Counted from the first letter of the stretch, positions 43,520 through 52,846 are shown. The stretch: DNA of 64,000 nt from Miltoncostaea sp963762825 (GCA_963762825.1 CAVXLZ010000004.1:1-64000); one strand, 5' to 3'. The notes: generated by a model not told the origin, from the letters alone. Translations and numbers: made by a program.

Positions 43520-45499
43520 GTGAGCGACGACCCGCGGATCTACGGCGAGCAGCCGCAATGGCACCCCGGGCGCCCGCAGCTTCGCCCGCTGCGGATGGTG
43601 CTCTCACTGATCGCTTCGGCTCTCGGCCTGCTCGCCGCGGCCGCGATCGTGCCCGGGGTCGACGTCTCCGACTTCGGCGAGGCGCTCCTCGTGGTCGCCC
43701 TGGTCGCCGTGCTCAACGCCCTCGTCCCGCCCGTCCTCGCGGCCCTCCGGCTGCCCTTCACGCTGCTCGTGGGCTTCGTCCTCGTGCTGGCCGCCGACGC
43801 ATTCATCATCCTGGTCGCCTCCGACGTGCTCGGGGGATTCGAGGTCGACGGGTTCTGGCAGGCGCTGCTGGTCGCGCTCCTCGCCGCCGCGATCACGATG
43901 ACGATCGAGATCGTGGCCGGGATCAACGACGACGACCGCTACACGATCCAGGTCACGCGCCGCGTGGCGCGACGGCAGGGGCACGTGAGCCACACCGAGG
44001 TGCCCGGCATCGTCTTCCTCGAGATCGACGGGCTCGCGCTGCCGGTGCTCGCCCGGGCGATCCGCGACGGCAACGTCCCGAAGATGGCGCGGTGGCTGGC
44101 GAAGGACGGCTACGCGCTGGCCGAGTGGGAGACCGATCTCTCGTCGCAGACCGGGGCCAGCCAGGCCGGGATCCTGCTCGGCAGCAACGACGACGTGCCG
44201 GCCTTCCGCTGGGTGGAGAAGGCCGAGCGGCGGACGGTCGCCTGCTCGGATCCCAACGACTGCGCGGCCATCGAGCAACGCCTCTCCGGCAGGGGGCTGC
44301 TGCGCGACGGCGGCGCCAGCCGCGGCAACCTGCTCTCGGGTGAGGCCGACGAGAGCATCCTCACGGTCAGCCGGCTGGCCGACGAGAAGGGCGCGAACCC
44401 CGGCTATCGGGCCTTCCTCGCCAACGGCTCCAACACCGTGCGCTCCATCGTGCTCTTCACCTGGGAGGTGGCGCTCGAGTTGACGGCGTCCGTGCGACAG
44501 CGGCGACGCGACGTCCGGCCGCGCGGCCATCGCGGTGGCACCTACCCCCTGCTGCGCGGCGCGATGTGCGTGGTGGTGCGCGATCTCGTGGTCCACGCGG
44601 TGCTCGCGGACATGATGACCGGCCGGCCCGCGGTGTACGCCACCTTCGCCAGCTACGACGAGGTCGCCCACCACTCCGGCCTCGAGCGCCAGGACACCCT
44701 CGAGGCCCTGCGCAAGCTCGACGAGCAGTTCGGCCGCATCGAGCAGGCCCGCCGCTACGCCCCGCGCCCCTACGAGATCGTGGTCCTGTCCGACCACGGC
44801 CAGACCCAGGGCGCCACCTTCCTGCAGCGCAACGGCTACAGCCTCGACGACCTGGTGCGCCGATCGCTCAGGGCGAAGGTCTCGACGATCAGGGCGGGCG
44901 AGGAGAACGACACGCTCGTCGGCCGGGCGATCGACGAGGCCACCGGGCGCGACGCCGCCCGGACGCACCGCAAGAATCTGGCCGACGATGAGGAGGTCGT
45001 CGTGCTCGCCTCGGGCAACCTCGGCCTGGTGTACCTGCTCGAGGAGGAGCGCCGGATGACGCTCGAGGAGATCTCCGAGCGCCACCCCGACCTGCTGCCG
45101 GCTCTCCGCGCGCATCCGCACATCGGGTTCGTGATGGTCCGCTCGGCCGCCCACGGGCCGGTCGTGATGGGCCCAGACGGCGTGCGCCGCCTGGAGGACG
45201 GCGAGGTGGAGGGCACGGATCCGCTGGCGGCCTTCCCTCCCGGCGCGGCGGGGCACCTGCGGCGCACCGACGGCTTCTCCAACGCGCCCGACGTGCTCAT
45301 CAACAGCTTCTTCGACCCCGCGCTCGAGGAGGGGTGCGCGTTCGAGGAGCTGATCAGCTTCCACGGAGGCCTCGGAGGTCCGCAGACGCGCCCGTTCGTC
45401 CTCTATCCGAGCACGCTCCCCGCCCCGTCGCAGCCGCTCGTCGGCGCCGCGGCCGTGCACGACCTGCTGGCGGGATGGAGGCGGTTCCTGCAGGGCTGA
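43520..45499 (+). CDS. Holin-like membrane domain fused to alkaline-phosphatase-type phosphodiesterase
   Basis: 659 aa from GTG 43520 (GGAG just upstream). Residues 20-135 form the four-helix phage-holin-4_2 module (LSLIASALGLLAAAAIVPGV, VALVAVLNALVPPVLAALRL, LLVGFVLVLAADAFIILVAS, LLVALLAAAITMTIEIVAGI). The rest is a type-I phosphodiesterase/alkaline-phosphatase fold: VFLEIDGLALPVLARAIRDG with the first metal Asp, SSQTGASQAGILLGSN with the Ser/Thr nucleophile, YATFASYDEVAHHSGLERQD and EIVVLSDHGQTQGATFLQRN with the second metal set. The active domain probably lies in the cytoplasm or on the membrane surface. A known actinobacterial fusion whose substrate is unknown. Confidence 0.8.
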   Translation: MSDDPRIYGEQPQWHPGRPQLRPLRMVLSLIASALGLLAAAAIVPGVDVSDFGEALLVVALVAVLNALVPPVLAALRLPFTLLVGFVLVLAADAFIILVASDVLGGFEVDGFWQALLVALLAAAITMTIEIVAGINDDDRYTIQVTRRVARRQGHVSHTEVPGIVFLEIDGLALPVLARAIRDGNVPKMARWLAKDGYALAEWETDLSSQTGASQAGILLGSNDDVPAFRWVEKAERRTVACSDPNDCAAIEQRLSGRGLLRDGGASRGNLLSGEADESILTVSRLADEKGANPGYRAFLANGSNTVRSIVLFTWEVALELTASVRQRRRDVRPRGHRGGTYPLLRGAMCVVVRDLVVHAVLADMMTGRPAVYATFASYDEVAHHSGLERQDTLEALRKLDEQFGRIEQARRYAPRPYEIVVLSDHGQTQGATFLQRNGYSLDDLVRRSLRAKVSTIRAGEENDTLVGRAIDEATGRDAARTHRKNLADDEEVVVLASGNLGLVYLLEEERRMTLEEISERHPDLLPALRAHPHIGFVMVRSAAHGPVVMGPDGVRRLEDGEVEGTDPLAAFPPGAAGHLRRTDGFSNAPDVLINSFFDPALEEGCAFEELISFHGGLGGPQTRPFVLYPSTLPAPSQPLVGAAAVHDLLAGWRRFLQG

Positions 45500-45524
45500 T
45501 CGCCGGTGCTCAGGTGGCGGGCCG

Positions 45525-46274
45525 CTACGGGATGTCGATCGCCCCGCCCGGCGCGAGCACGACGACGCGGACGTCCGGCGCCTGACTGGCGGCGGCCTGC
45601 GCGAAGCGCTCCCCGGGCCAGTCGAGGAAGCCCTGCCGGCTCGCGGGGATCCAGCGCGGGTAGAGCGTACCCCAGTGGATCGGCACGGCCGTCCGCGGGG
45701 CGAGCAGCCGGAGGGCGCGCGCGGCGCCGGCGGGATCGAGGTGGCCCGCGCCGATCGTCGGGCCCCATCCCCACACCGGCAGAAGTGCGAGGTCGAGGTC
45801 GTCGGCGAGATCGGACATCCCGGGGAAGATGTCGGTGTCGCCGGCGAAGTAGACACGGCGGGTGCCCTCCACGAGGTAGCCGAGGGCCGGGACGTCACGC
45901 CCCCGGCCGGGCGGGCGCCCGCCGGCGTGCACGGCGGGCACGGCGTGGACGACCACCCGGCCGACGGCGGCCGATTCGCCCGGCGCGAGCTCGATCACGC
46001 GCCGGCCTCCCGAGCGCCGGAGCATCGGCGCGGCGCCGGTGGGTGCCACGACCGGCACCGCCGGGTCGATCTGCCGCAGCGACGCCAGGTCGAGGTGGTC
46101 GTGGTGCAGGTGCGAGATCAGTACGGCGTCGAGCCTGGTGGCGATCCCCGGCGGCACCTCGCCGCGGCGCGCGAGCGGTCCGGCGCCGCGGCGCAGCAGC
46201 GGATCGGTGAGCAGGGCCGCCCCGTCGAGCTCGATGCGGACCGTCGCGTGGCCCGCCCAGATGATCCGCCCCAT
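45525..46274 (-). CDS. Metallo-beta-lactamase-fold hydrolase (UlaG/NAPE-PLD-like)
   Basis: 249 aa. IWAGHATVRIELDGAALLTD, the metal motif ISHLHHDHLDLASLRQID, VVAPTGAAPMLRRSG, VYFAGDTDIFPGMSDLADDL and AVPIHWGTLYPRW give all expected ligands (HxHxDH, D, H). This branch hydrolyses phosphodiester or lactone bonds in small molecules. It reads convergently with the phosphodiesterase gene, with 25 bases between stops. Confidence 0.8.
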   Translation of the reverse strand: MGRIIWAGHATVRIELDGAALLTDPLLRRGAGPLARRGEVPPGIATRLDAVLISHLHHDHLDLASLRQIDPAVPVVAPTGAAPMLRRSGGRRVIELAPGESAAVGRVVVHAVPAVHAGGRPPGRGRDVPALGYLVEGTRRVYFAGDTDIFPGMSDLADDLDLALLPVWGWGPTIGAGHLDPAGAARALRLLAPRTAVPIHWGTLYPRWIPASRQGFLDWPGERFAQAAASQAPDVRVVVLAPGGAIDIP

Positions 46275-46340
46275 GGCCCAAGTTCACCACGAAAGGGCGC
46301 CGAGGGTCGGGCGGGGGTGATCCCGCCCGGCCCTGCGGGC

Positions 46341-46652
46341 TCACATGATCTCGATCACCTCGTGCACCTCGACCGTGCCTCCGGCGGCCAGCACCGGACA
46401 GCCCGAGGCCATCTCGCTCGCCGCGGAGAGGTCGTCGGCGTTGACGATCGAATAGCCGCCGAGCGCTGCGCCCGCCCCCTCGGCGACGCCCCCGGCGGAG
46501 ACGGTGGAGGACGAGTCGAACGGGTTGCCGGGGTCGAGCGCGGCGGCGCCGAGGCCCCCGAGCCACGCGCCCCAGGCGGCCATCACGGCCTGCCGCTCGG
46601 CGTCGGTCTCGGGCATCGCGCCCCCGCGGTACGTGTAGACGGACTTCGCCAT
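46341..46652 (-). CDS. YCII-related protein
   Basis: 103 aa: MAKSVYTYRGGAMPETDAER, QAVMAAWGAWLGGLGAAALD, GGYSIVNADDLSAASEMASG, GTVEVHEVIEIM. This is the ferredoxin-like YCII (DGPF) fold with the ending E-V-x-E-I-M seen in the family. ATG 46652 has GAGGAG nearby. Often found next to ECF sigma factors, but none here. Confidence 0.75.
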   Translation of the reverse strand: MAKSVYTYRGGAMPETDAERQAVMAAWGAWLGGLGAAALDPGNPFDSSSTVSAGGVAEGAGAALGGYSIVNADDLSAASEMASGCPVLAAGGTVEVHEVIEIM

Positions 46653-46772
46653 GGTGGGATCTCCTCGTGAGGTGTGGACTGCGCGGGGACGGGCCCTCGT
46701 CCCGTCCCCTCACCCCCTGGACGGACGGCGGGCGCGGAATCGACAGGGCAGCCGATCGGATGCCGGCTCCGC

Positions 46773-47336
46773 TCACTCCATCCGACGCCGCCGGTGCCGT
46801 GTGTAGGCGACCCGGTCCCCGAAGACGCGGGTTTCGACGAGCTCGAGATCGAGGCGGTGGCCGGCCGGGAAGAAGGGGGTGCCCTCGCCGAGCACCACCG
46901 GGCACGTGAACAGCTCGTAGTCGTCGATCAGGTCGAGCGCGATGAATGATGCGGCCAGCGTGGCGCCGCCGATGCCGATGTCGCCGTTGACCCGCTCCCG
47001 CAGCGCGGCCAGCTCCTCGGCCACCCCGCCGGTCGCCAGTCGCGCCTTCCCCCCGACCGACGTCAGCGTCGACGAGAAGACGACCTTCGGCAGGGCTGCC
47101 CAGATCCCGGCGAACTCCCGCTCGGTGTCGCCCATCGACGGATCGCTGTCCGCCGAGTCCCAGTACGTCATCACGTCGTGCAGGCGGCGCCCGAGGATGT
47201 GGGCGCCGAGCTCGCGCACGCGGGCGTTGTGGAAGCGGTGCAGCTCGTCGCTCGGCGCTCCCCAGCCGATGTCCCCTCCCGGTCCCGCGATGAAGCCGTC
47301 GAGCGACACGCTCATCGAGTAGATCAGTCGTCCCAC
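46773..47336 (-). CDS. RibD C-terminal/DHFR-fold reductase family protein
   Basis: 187 aa from GTG 47336 (AGGGAG upstream). RLIYSMSVSLDGFIAGPGGD, LHRFHNARVRELGAHILGRR, HDVMTYWDSADSDPSMGDTE, KVVFSSTLTSVGGKARLATG, IGIGGATLAASFIALDLIDD, YELFTCPVVLGEGTPFF. These are the marks of the small dihydrofolate-reductase-like family that shares the RibD-C fold and NADPH site (GIGGATLA). The actual substrate is unknown. Ends in a basic tail RHRRRRME. Confidence 0.8.
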   Translation of the reverse strand: MGRLIYSMSVSLDGFIAGPGGDIGWGAPSDELHRFHNARVRELGAHILGRRLHDVMTYWDSADSDPSMGDTEREFAGIWAALPKVVFSSTLTSVGGKARLATGGVAEELAALRERVNGDIGIGGATLAASFIALDLIDDYELFTCPVVLGEGTPFFPAGHRLDLELVETRVFGDRVAYTRHRRRRME

Positions 47337-47458
47337 ATCCGCTCCCTTGATCGCAGTCCCGTCGATGGTCGGACCGGGGGGCGACGATGTTCTCATCGCG
47401 CCGGCCGCGCCGCCCGGCACCGCGGGCCGGGGCGGGCACGCGCGGATACGATCCGGCG

Positions 47459-48555
47459 ATGGGTCAGGCCCGGATCGTGATCTGCGGCGCCGGCGTCATC
47501 GGGGCGTCGGTCGCATGGTTCCTCACCCGGCGCGGGGAGCGGCCCGTGATCGTCGATCGCGCGCGGCCCGCCGCCGCCGCGTCCGGCCGCGCCGCGGGCT
47601 TCCTCGCGTCCGACTGGAACGCCGGCACGTCGCTCGACCCGCTCAGCCGCGCGAGCTTCGCCCTCCACCGGGAGATCGCCCGCGAGCTCGGGGCCGAGCG
47701 CCTCGGCTACCGGCCGATGCAGGCGTTGATGACGGCGGCCGCCGACGAGGGCGACCTCGAGCGCTACCGGCGCCTCCCGAACCCGGACTGGCTCGACGGC
47801 AACGTCGTCGCGCACGAGGACATCGGCGACGACACGACGACCGCGCAGGTGAATCCGCTCCGGTTCACCTCGGCGCTGATCGAGTCGGCCGTGGAGCGTG
47901 GAGCGGAGCTGGTCACCGGCGTCGTCGACGGCCTCGCCCTCGACGGGCCGGACGGGGTGTCAGCGGGGTCTCGGTCGACGGCGCCCTCCGCCCCGCCGAC
48001 GTCGTCGTTCTGGCCCTCGGCCCCTGGACCGGCCAGGCCCAGCGCTGGATGGCGCTGCCCCAGGTCTTCGGCACCCGCAGCGCCAGCATCGTCCTGCGCG
48101 CCGAGGTGCCCGCCCAGGCCGTGTTCAGCGAGTTCGTCCGGCGCGACCGGCAGCGCAGCACCATCGAGATGTATCCCCGCCCCGGGGGCCTGGTCTACGT
48201 GGCGGGCCATCCCGAGCACGGCGCCCTGCCCGACGACCCGGACGAGATCGCGCCCAGCGACGCGGCCTGTGAGGAGCTCCACCGGGTGGCGGGCGTGCAC
48301 TCGAGCACCCTCCGCGACGCCGCGATCGTGAGCCGCTCGGCCTGCTACCGCCCGTTTACGGTGGACGGCATCCCCCTGATCGGTCCCGTCCCCGGGGCGC
48401 CCGGTGCCTTTCTGGCGACCGGGCACGCGTCCTGGGGCATTCTCAACGCCCCTGCGACCGGCCGGATGGTCAGCGAGATGATCCTCGATGGCCGCTCGCA
48501 CTCGCTCGATGCCGGCCCCTTCGCCCTCGAGCGCCTGCCCGCCGGGCGCATCTGA
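47459..48555 (+). CDS. FAD-dependent oxidoreductase (DAO family), one frameshift
   Basis: The N-terminal dinucleotide motif ARIVICGAGVIGASVAWFLT with IVDRARPAAAASGRAAGFLA identifies a glycine/D-amino-acid-oxidase-type flavoprotein. Further pieces are FTSALIESAVERGAELVTGV, DVVVLALGPWTGQAQRWMAL, RPFTVDGIPLIGPVPGAPGA and FLATGHASWGILNAPATGRM (the C-terminal FAD loop). The two halves are in different frames and join near 47960 by one indel in a G-rich stretch. Corrected length is about 365 aa. Probably oxidises an amine or amino acid; substrate unknown. Confidence 0.8.
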
Positions 48556-48599
48556 GCGGCCCGCCCGCCCGCGGCGTCGCGACGTGGGAGGCTGCCGAC

Positions 48600-49076
48600 G
48601 TGACCACGTCGCACGCCACCGAGGTGATGAGCTGGGACGAGGTGGGGGAGGCCGCGCGCTCGCTCGCGGAGGCCGTCCACGCCAGCGGATACCGGCCCGG
48701 CATCATCCTGGCGGTCGCCCGCGGCGGGCTGATCCCGGCCGCCGCCGTGGCCTACGCACTCGGCGTGAAGAACACCTACACGATGAACGTCGAGCTCTAC
48801 ACCGACGTCGATCAGCGCCTCGACGTGCCCATGGTGCTGCCGCCGGTACCCGATCTGGTGGACGTCGCCGACGCCGACCTCCTGATCGTGGACGACGTCG
48901 CCGACACCGGGCGCACGCTCGAGGTCGTGCAGGCCTTCTGCGACGTAAGGGTGGCGAGCGTGCGCACCGCCGTCCTCTACGAGAAGGACCGGTCCAGCGT
49001 CCGCTGCGACTACGTCTGGCGGCGCTCCAACAGCTGGATCACCTTCCCCTGGAGCGCCGAGCCGCCGGTGGGCTGA
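48600..49076 (+). CDS. Phosphoribosyltransferase (xanthine/guanine type)
   Basis: 158 aa from GTG 48600. MSWDEVGEAARSLAEAVHAS, IILAVARGGLIPAAAVAYAL, the PRPP-binding loop DLLIVDDVADTGRTLEVVQA, and the C-terminal RRSNSWITFPW. The AVARGGL segment and the VDDVADTGRT motif place it with type I phosphoribosyltransferases of the Gpt branch, probably purine salvage. It follows the oxidoreductase with 44 bases between. Confidence 0.8.
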   Translation: MTTSHATEVMSWDEVGEAARSLAEAVHASGYRPGIILAVARGGLIPAAAVAYALGVKNTYTMNVELYTDVDQRLDVPMVLPPVPDLVDVADADLLIVDDVADTGRTLEVVQAFCDVRVASVRTAVLYEKDRSSVRCDYVWRRSNSWITFPWSAEPPVG

Positions 49077-49101
49077 TCCGGCCGCTCGGCGCTCCTGCGA
49101 C

Positions 49102-50541
49102 TCAGCCCTGGACGACGCCCAGCTGCTGCATCATGGTCATCTGATCCATCACGCCCCAGTGCTCGTGCGCCGGGCCGTCGTCGCCGAAGCGCGTGATGTC
49201 GATCAGCTCCACGTCGACGGCCTTGCCGGTGGCCGGCATTCCCATGAGGTCGCCCGTGTTCGTCCCGGTGTACCGCACCCGGGCGACGAGCGTGTCTCCG
49301 CCGTCCACGACGTCCCGGACCGTCATGGCGAGGTCGGGGAAGGCGCGAGCTGCGCGTGGAAGAAGCTGATGACGCCGGCCTTGGTCGGCTCGTCCCCGGG
49401 CAGCACCTCCCCCGAGATCGCGAGGACCGCGTCCTGCACCCGGCGAACGATGCCGGCCGGAGACAGGGCGCGCGCCTCCAGCAGCACGGCCAGCAGGCCG
49501 TCGGTGCCGAAGCGCCCGCCGCTCGCGCCGACGGCCTGCTCGACGATGCCGTCCGAGTAGAGGACCAGCCGTGAGCCCGGCGCCAGCACGCACTGGGCGG
49601 CCGCCGGCGCGGCGCCGTGGCCGCGTATGCCGAGCGGGCGGGTGACCCCGCCGATGAGGCTCCTGACGACCCCTTCGGCCGACATCACCATCGGCCGGAT
49701 GGCCGGCTGTGATCCACCGCAGCACCCCGGTGCGCGTGTCCCAGACCGCCGACACCGCCGTCACGAAGGGGGTCCCCGGGGAGCCGCCGCGCACCGCCTC
49801 GTGCATCGCCCGGCTCGCCTCCTCGAGCCGGGCCCCCGAGCGGCGCGAGGAACGCAGCGCGCCCACGGCCAGGGAGGCCAGCGCGGCGGCCTCGTTGCCC
49901 TTGCCGACGGCGTCGGCGAGGGTCAGCCAGCCGCCGGCCTCGTCGTCGGCGTAGTCGAAGAAGTCGCCGCCCACCTCATAGCCGGGCAGCACGCCCCCGG
50001 CCAGCACCGCCCCCGAGATCCGCGCCAGGCGAGGCGGCAGGAGGTTCTGCTGGATCTCCGCCGCGGCCTCGGGCCGCCTGCGCCTTCGGGTGGCGTGGAC
50101 CGCGTCGGTGTATCCACTGCCGTGCTCCAGGGCGAGCGCCGCCTCCGCCGCGAACTCGCCCAGGGGCACGGCCGGGGTGCCGCGGCTGACGATGGCCCCG
50201 AGAGCGCGGTCGCCGAGCAGGAGCGGCTCGCAGCTCGCGCCGGGGACCGCGCCCGCCACCGCGGCCTCGAGCGCCGCGAGCGACTCCAGCGGGATCTCCG
50301 GACCGATGCCGAGGGGCGCCTCGATGGCGTCGGGGAAGGCCCCGGGCGTGCCATCCAGCAGGTGCAGGGCCGAGCCGTCGACGTCCACCACGTAGATGGC
50401 GGCCTCGGCGCCCGCGAGCCGCGCGGCGGCCGCGGCGATCCGCCGGGGCAGGACGTGGAACGAGGCCTCCCGGCGCAGCAGCGCCGCGGCGCTGCCGGGG
50501 TCGCCGACCCCCGAGGGGTCGAGCCGGGGCGCGTCGCTCAC
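49102..50541 (-). CDS. SpoIIE-type PP2C phosphatase joined to a SnoaL-like domain, two frameshifts
   Basis: GTG 50541 overlaps the DUF218 stop (GTGA). A GAF-like front (RREASFHVLPRRIAAAAARL, AEAAIYVVDVDGSALHLLDG) is followed by the SpoIIE phosphatase with AEIQQNLLPPRLARISGAVL, GYEVGGDFFDYADDEAGGWL, TLADAVGKGNEAAALASLAV, VLRWITAGHPA and, in a second frame (49345-49700), LVLYSDGIVEQAVGA. Instead of the final DD metal motif, the frame passes at about 49440 into PGDEPTKAGVISFFHAQL, then RAFPDLAMTVRDVVDGGDTL and LMGMPATGKAVDVELIDITR, EHWGVMDQMTMMQQLG. These are the last two thirds of a SnoaL-like ester cyclase. Both domains lack a piece at the join, suggesting a deletion fusion. Confidence 0.65.
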   Translation of the reverse strand: MSDAPRLDPSGVGDPGSAAALLRREASFHVLPRRIAAAAARLAGAEAAIYVVDVDGSALHLLDGTPGAFPDAIEAPLGIGPEIPLESLAALEAAVAGAVPGASCEPLLLGDRALGAIVSRGTPAVPLGEFAAEAALALEHGSGYTDAVHATRRRRRPEAAAEIQQNLLPPRLARISGAVLAGGVLPGYEVGGDFFDYADDEAGGWLTLADAVGKGNEAAALASLAVGALRSSRRSGARLEEASRAMHEAVRGGSPGTPFVTAVSAVWDTRTGVLRWITAGHPADGDVGRRGRQEPHRRGHPPARHTRPRRRAGGRPVRAGAGLTAGPLLGRHRRAGRRRERRALRHRRPAGRAAGGARPVSGRHRSPGAGRGPRDLGGGAARGRADQGRRHQLLPRAARAFPDLAMTVRDVVDGGDTLVARVRYTGTNTGDLMGMPATGKAVDVELIDITRFGDDGPAHEHWGVMDQMTMMQQLGVVQG

Positions 50542-51023
50542 GCCCTCCTCCGGGCGCGCGCCAGCTGCAGCCCGAAGACCGGCCACACGGCGGCTTCTCG
50601 CGCCAGGCCGCGCAGGCTGAGGCCGTCGCCGGCGGGCGCCAGGCTGACGGCGATGCGCGTGTCGCGCAGCAGGGCGCGGAAGGCCACGCCGGCCCGCGGC
50701 GCGTGCCAGCGCGATGTGACCACCACGATCTCGCGTGCGCCGACCCGGCGCGCCACCTCGGTGACGTGCGCGGCGTTCTGGGCGGTGTGGGTGGCACCGT
50801 CGTCGAGCACGATGCGCGCGTCGGCCCCGGTCCACGCCTGGCGCATCAGTTCGGCCTCCGACCAGGCGCCCGCCGTGCGGGCCCAGCCCGACAGCACCAC
50901 GACGTCGTCCTCGCGCGCCACGCCCGCGGCGGTCTCGACGCGGGCGGCGCAGACCGGGTGGAGGTCGGTGCCGCCCCGGACCGAGAAGCCCAGCACCGCG
51001 ACGACCCGCGAGGGGGCCGTCAC
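50538..51023 (-). CDS. DUF218 (YdcF-like) protein
   Basis: 161 aa from GTG 51023, overlapping the GT2 stop; its own stop overlaps the PP2C GTG. SRVVAVLGFSVRGGTDLHPV, DDVVVLSGWARTAGAWSEAE, DARIVLDDGATHTAQNAAHV and EIVVVTSRWHAPRAGVAFRA carry the DUF218 pattern (G-x-S, E-A-x-x-M, T-x-x-N, H-x-x-R). In E. coli SanA/ElyC-type relatives the family acts in envelope or lipid-carrier metabolism, which suits the neighbouring glycosyltransferase. No membrane helix is visible. Confidence 0.75.
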   Translation of the reverse strand: MTAPSRVVAVLGFSVRGGTDLHPVCAARVETAAGVAREDDVVVLSGWARTAGAWSEAELMRQAWTGADARIVLDDGATHTAQNAAHVTEVARRVGAREIVVVTSRWHAPRAGVAFRALLRDTRIAVSLAPAGDGLSLRGLAREAAVWPVFGLQLARARRRA

Positions 51024-51763
51024 CTGCGCCGGTTCATCCACCGGAAGAAGAACAGCGTCGCGGCGACGGTGATCACGAGCTTCACGGCCTTGCTCCCGCG
51101 CAGCCGCGACTCGCCGCTCGCCCGCGCGCGCATCTCGACCGCGACCTCCTCCACGCGCATGCCGGCGGCGTGCAGGCGCATGAGGGCCTCCACCTCGGGC
51201 GCGCCGCTGGTGTAGGGCGCGCCCATCACCGGCATGGCGCGGGCGTTGGCGGCGACCATCCCGCTGCCGGGATCGTGGAAGGCGCGGCCGAGCCGCACCC
51301 GCATGCCGGCCTGCAGCAGGCCGATGCCGAGGCGCCGGGCGGCGCTCGGCCGGTAGCGACCCTCCTCGTAGCCCTCGCCCGGGGCGAAGCGCGAGCCGAT
51401 CGCGACGTCGCAGGCGCCGGAGCGCACGAGCTCGAGCAGGCGCACGAGCTCGGGCACCGGGTGCTGGCCGTCGGCGTTGACGCGCCCGCAGAAGGCGTAG
51501 CCGCGCTCGGCGGCCACGCGGTAGCCGGTCGCGATGCCGATCCGCAGCCCGCGGTTCTCCCCGAACGAGACGACGTCGGCGCCGTGGGTGCGCGCGACCT
51601 GCGCCGTCGCGTCGGTGGAGCCGTCGTCGATCACCAGCACGTCGGCGTCGGGCAGGCCCTCGCGCAACTCGCCGAGCACGGCCGGCAGGTTGTCCTGCTC
51701 GTTCCACGCCGGGATGAAGACGACGACCTCGGCGCGCGCGGGCTCCGCGCGCGATCCGGTCAC
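51020..51763 (-). CDS. GT2-family glycosyltransferase (dolichol-phosphate mannosyltransferase-like)
   Basis: 247 aa from GTG 51763. EVVVFIPAWNEQDNLPAVLG, LVIDDGSTDATAQVARTHGA, FGENRGLRIGIATGYRVAAE, GRVNADGQHPVPELVRLLEL, IGSRFAPGEGYEEGRYRPSA and AFHDPGSGMVAANARAMPVM define a GT-A fold with the DDGST and NADGQ (DxD-like) metal sites. It ends in a C-terminal hydrophobic segment VITVAATLFFFRWMNRRR. Such enzymes transfer sugars from nucleotide donors to polyprenyl phosphate at the membrane. It heads a three-gene operon with overlapping starts and stops. Confidence 0.8.
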   Translation of the reverse strand: MTGSRAEPARAEVVVFIPAWNEQDNLPAVLGELREGLPDADVLVIDDGSTDATAQVARTHGADVVSFGENRGLRIGIATGYRVAAERGYAFCGRVNADGQHPVPELVRLLELVRSGACDVAIGSRFAPGEGYEEGRYRPSAARRLGIGLLQAGMRVRLGRAFHDPGSGMVAANARAMPVMGAPYTSGAPEVEALMRLHAAGMRVEEVAVEMRARASGESRLRGSKAVKLVITVAATLFFFRWMNRRR

Positions 51764-51828
51764 AAGCGCTCGTCGAGCTGGGGGTCGAATGCCATGCAAA
51801 GAGCGTATCCGGTCGCGGCCCTGCAAGG

Positions 51829-52758
51829 ATGGTCCCGATGGAGCCCGCCGCCCGCCGCCCCGCGCTCCCGGCCCCCCGCCCGATGAGGAGGCTGGCCGCC
51901 GCCGGACTGATCGTCGCGACCGCCCTCGTCCTCTCGGCGTGCGGCGGCTCGGGCAGCGCGGCGCCCGCTCCGCCGAGCGCCGACCGCTTCGACGAGCGCC
52001 GCGCGTTCACCGACCTGCGCATGCAGGTGCGGCTCGGCCCGCGGCCGGCCGGCTCGGAGGCCTCGCGGACGCTCGCCGAGCGCCTCGTACGGCGCATCCC
52101 CGCGGGGCGCTTCGAGGACGTGCCGGGCGGCCTGCGCAACGTGGTCGGCGCAATTCCGGGCCGCGGCAAGCCGATCCTGGTCGGCGCGCACTACGACACC
52201 AAGGACATCCCGGGGTTCGTCGGCGCCAACGACGGCGCGGGCGGCGTGGCGGTGGTGCTGGAGCTGACGCGCGTCCTGGCGCGCGACCGCCGCGCGTGCC
52301 AGCGCGAGATGCGGGTGGTCTTCTTCGACGGCGAGGAGAGCCCGCGGCGTTCGAGCGACTTCGCCGCCGACGGCCTGCGGGGCAGCAGGGTCTACGTCGC
52401 CGCCCATCCCCGCGGGCTCCGGGCGATGGTGCTGGCCGACTTCGTCGCCGACCGGAAGCTGTCGATCCCGCGCGAGGCGACCTCGACGCCGGCGCTCTGG
52501 AACCGGCTGCGCCGCGCCGCCGCGACCGCGGGTGCGCTGCACGTCTTCCCCGATCGCCTCGGGCCCGCCCTCCTCGACGATCACACCCCGTTCCTCAAGC
52601 AGGGCACGCCGGCGATCGACCTGATCGACTTCGACTACCCGCACTTCCACACCACCCGGGACACGCTCGACAAGGTGTCGGCGCGGAGCCTCGACCTGGT
52701 GGGCGAGACGCTCCTGGTGCTGCTGCGCCGCCTTCGCGCGGAGACCTGCCGCAGCTGA
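51829..52758 (+). CDS. M28-family metallopeptidase-like lipoprotein
   Basis: 309 aa. The basic start leads to a signal LAAAGLIVATALVLSAC with lipobox LSAC. The M28 zinc ligands are in order: VGAHYDTKDIPG (His, with Asp), GANDGAGGVAVVLELTRVLA (bridging Asp), FFDGEESPRRSSDF (Glu-Glu), MVLADFVAD (Asp), FDYPHFHTTRDTLDKV (His). It has the size and the PHFHTTRDT end typical of glutaminyl-cyclase-like M28 proteins, so it may cyclise N-terminal Gln rather than cut peptides. Divergent from the GT2 operon with about 65 bases between. Confidence 0.8.
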   Translation: MVPMEPAARRPALPAPRPMRRLAAAGLIVATALVLSACGGSGSAAPAPPSADRFDERRAFTDLRMQVRLGPRPAGSEASRTLAERLVRRIPAGRFEDVPGGLRNVVGAIPGRGKPILVGAHYDTKDIPGFVGANDGAGGVAVVLELTRVLARDRRACQREMRVVFFDGEESPRRSSDFAADGLRGSRVYVAAHPRGLRAMVLADFVADRKLSIPREATSTPALWNRLRRAAATAGALHVFPDRLGPALLDDHTPFLKQGTPAIDLIDFDYPHFHTTRDTLDKVSARSLDLVGETLLVLLRRLRAETCRS

Positions 52759-52846
52759 CCATCGGGCCCCATGGCCCTGTCGCACGCTGTCACCTCCGGC
52801 CGGGCGGCGATTGCCGCAGTGGTGCCCCGGGACTACGTTCGCCCGC

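Noticed and set aside
43520..45499. Phage holin as evidence for a prophage
   Set aside because: The holin-type module is fused to a phosphodiesterase and is common in actinobacterial chromosomes; no phage structural or lysis genes are nearby.
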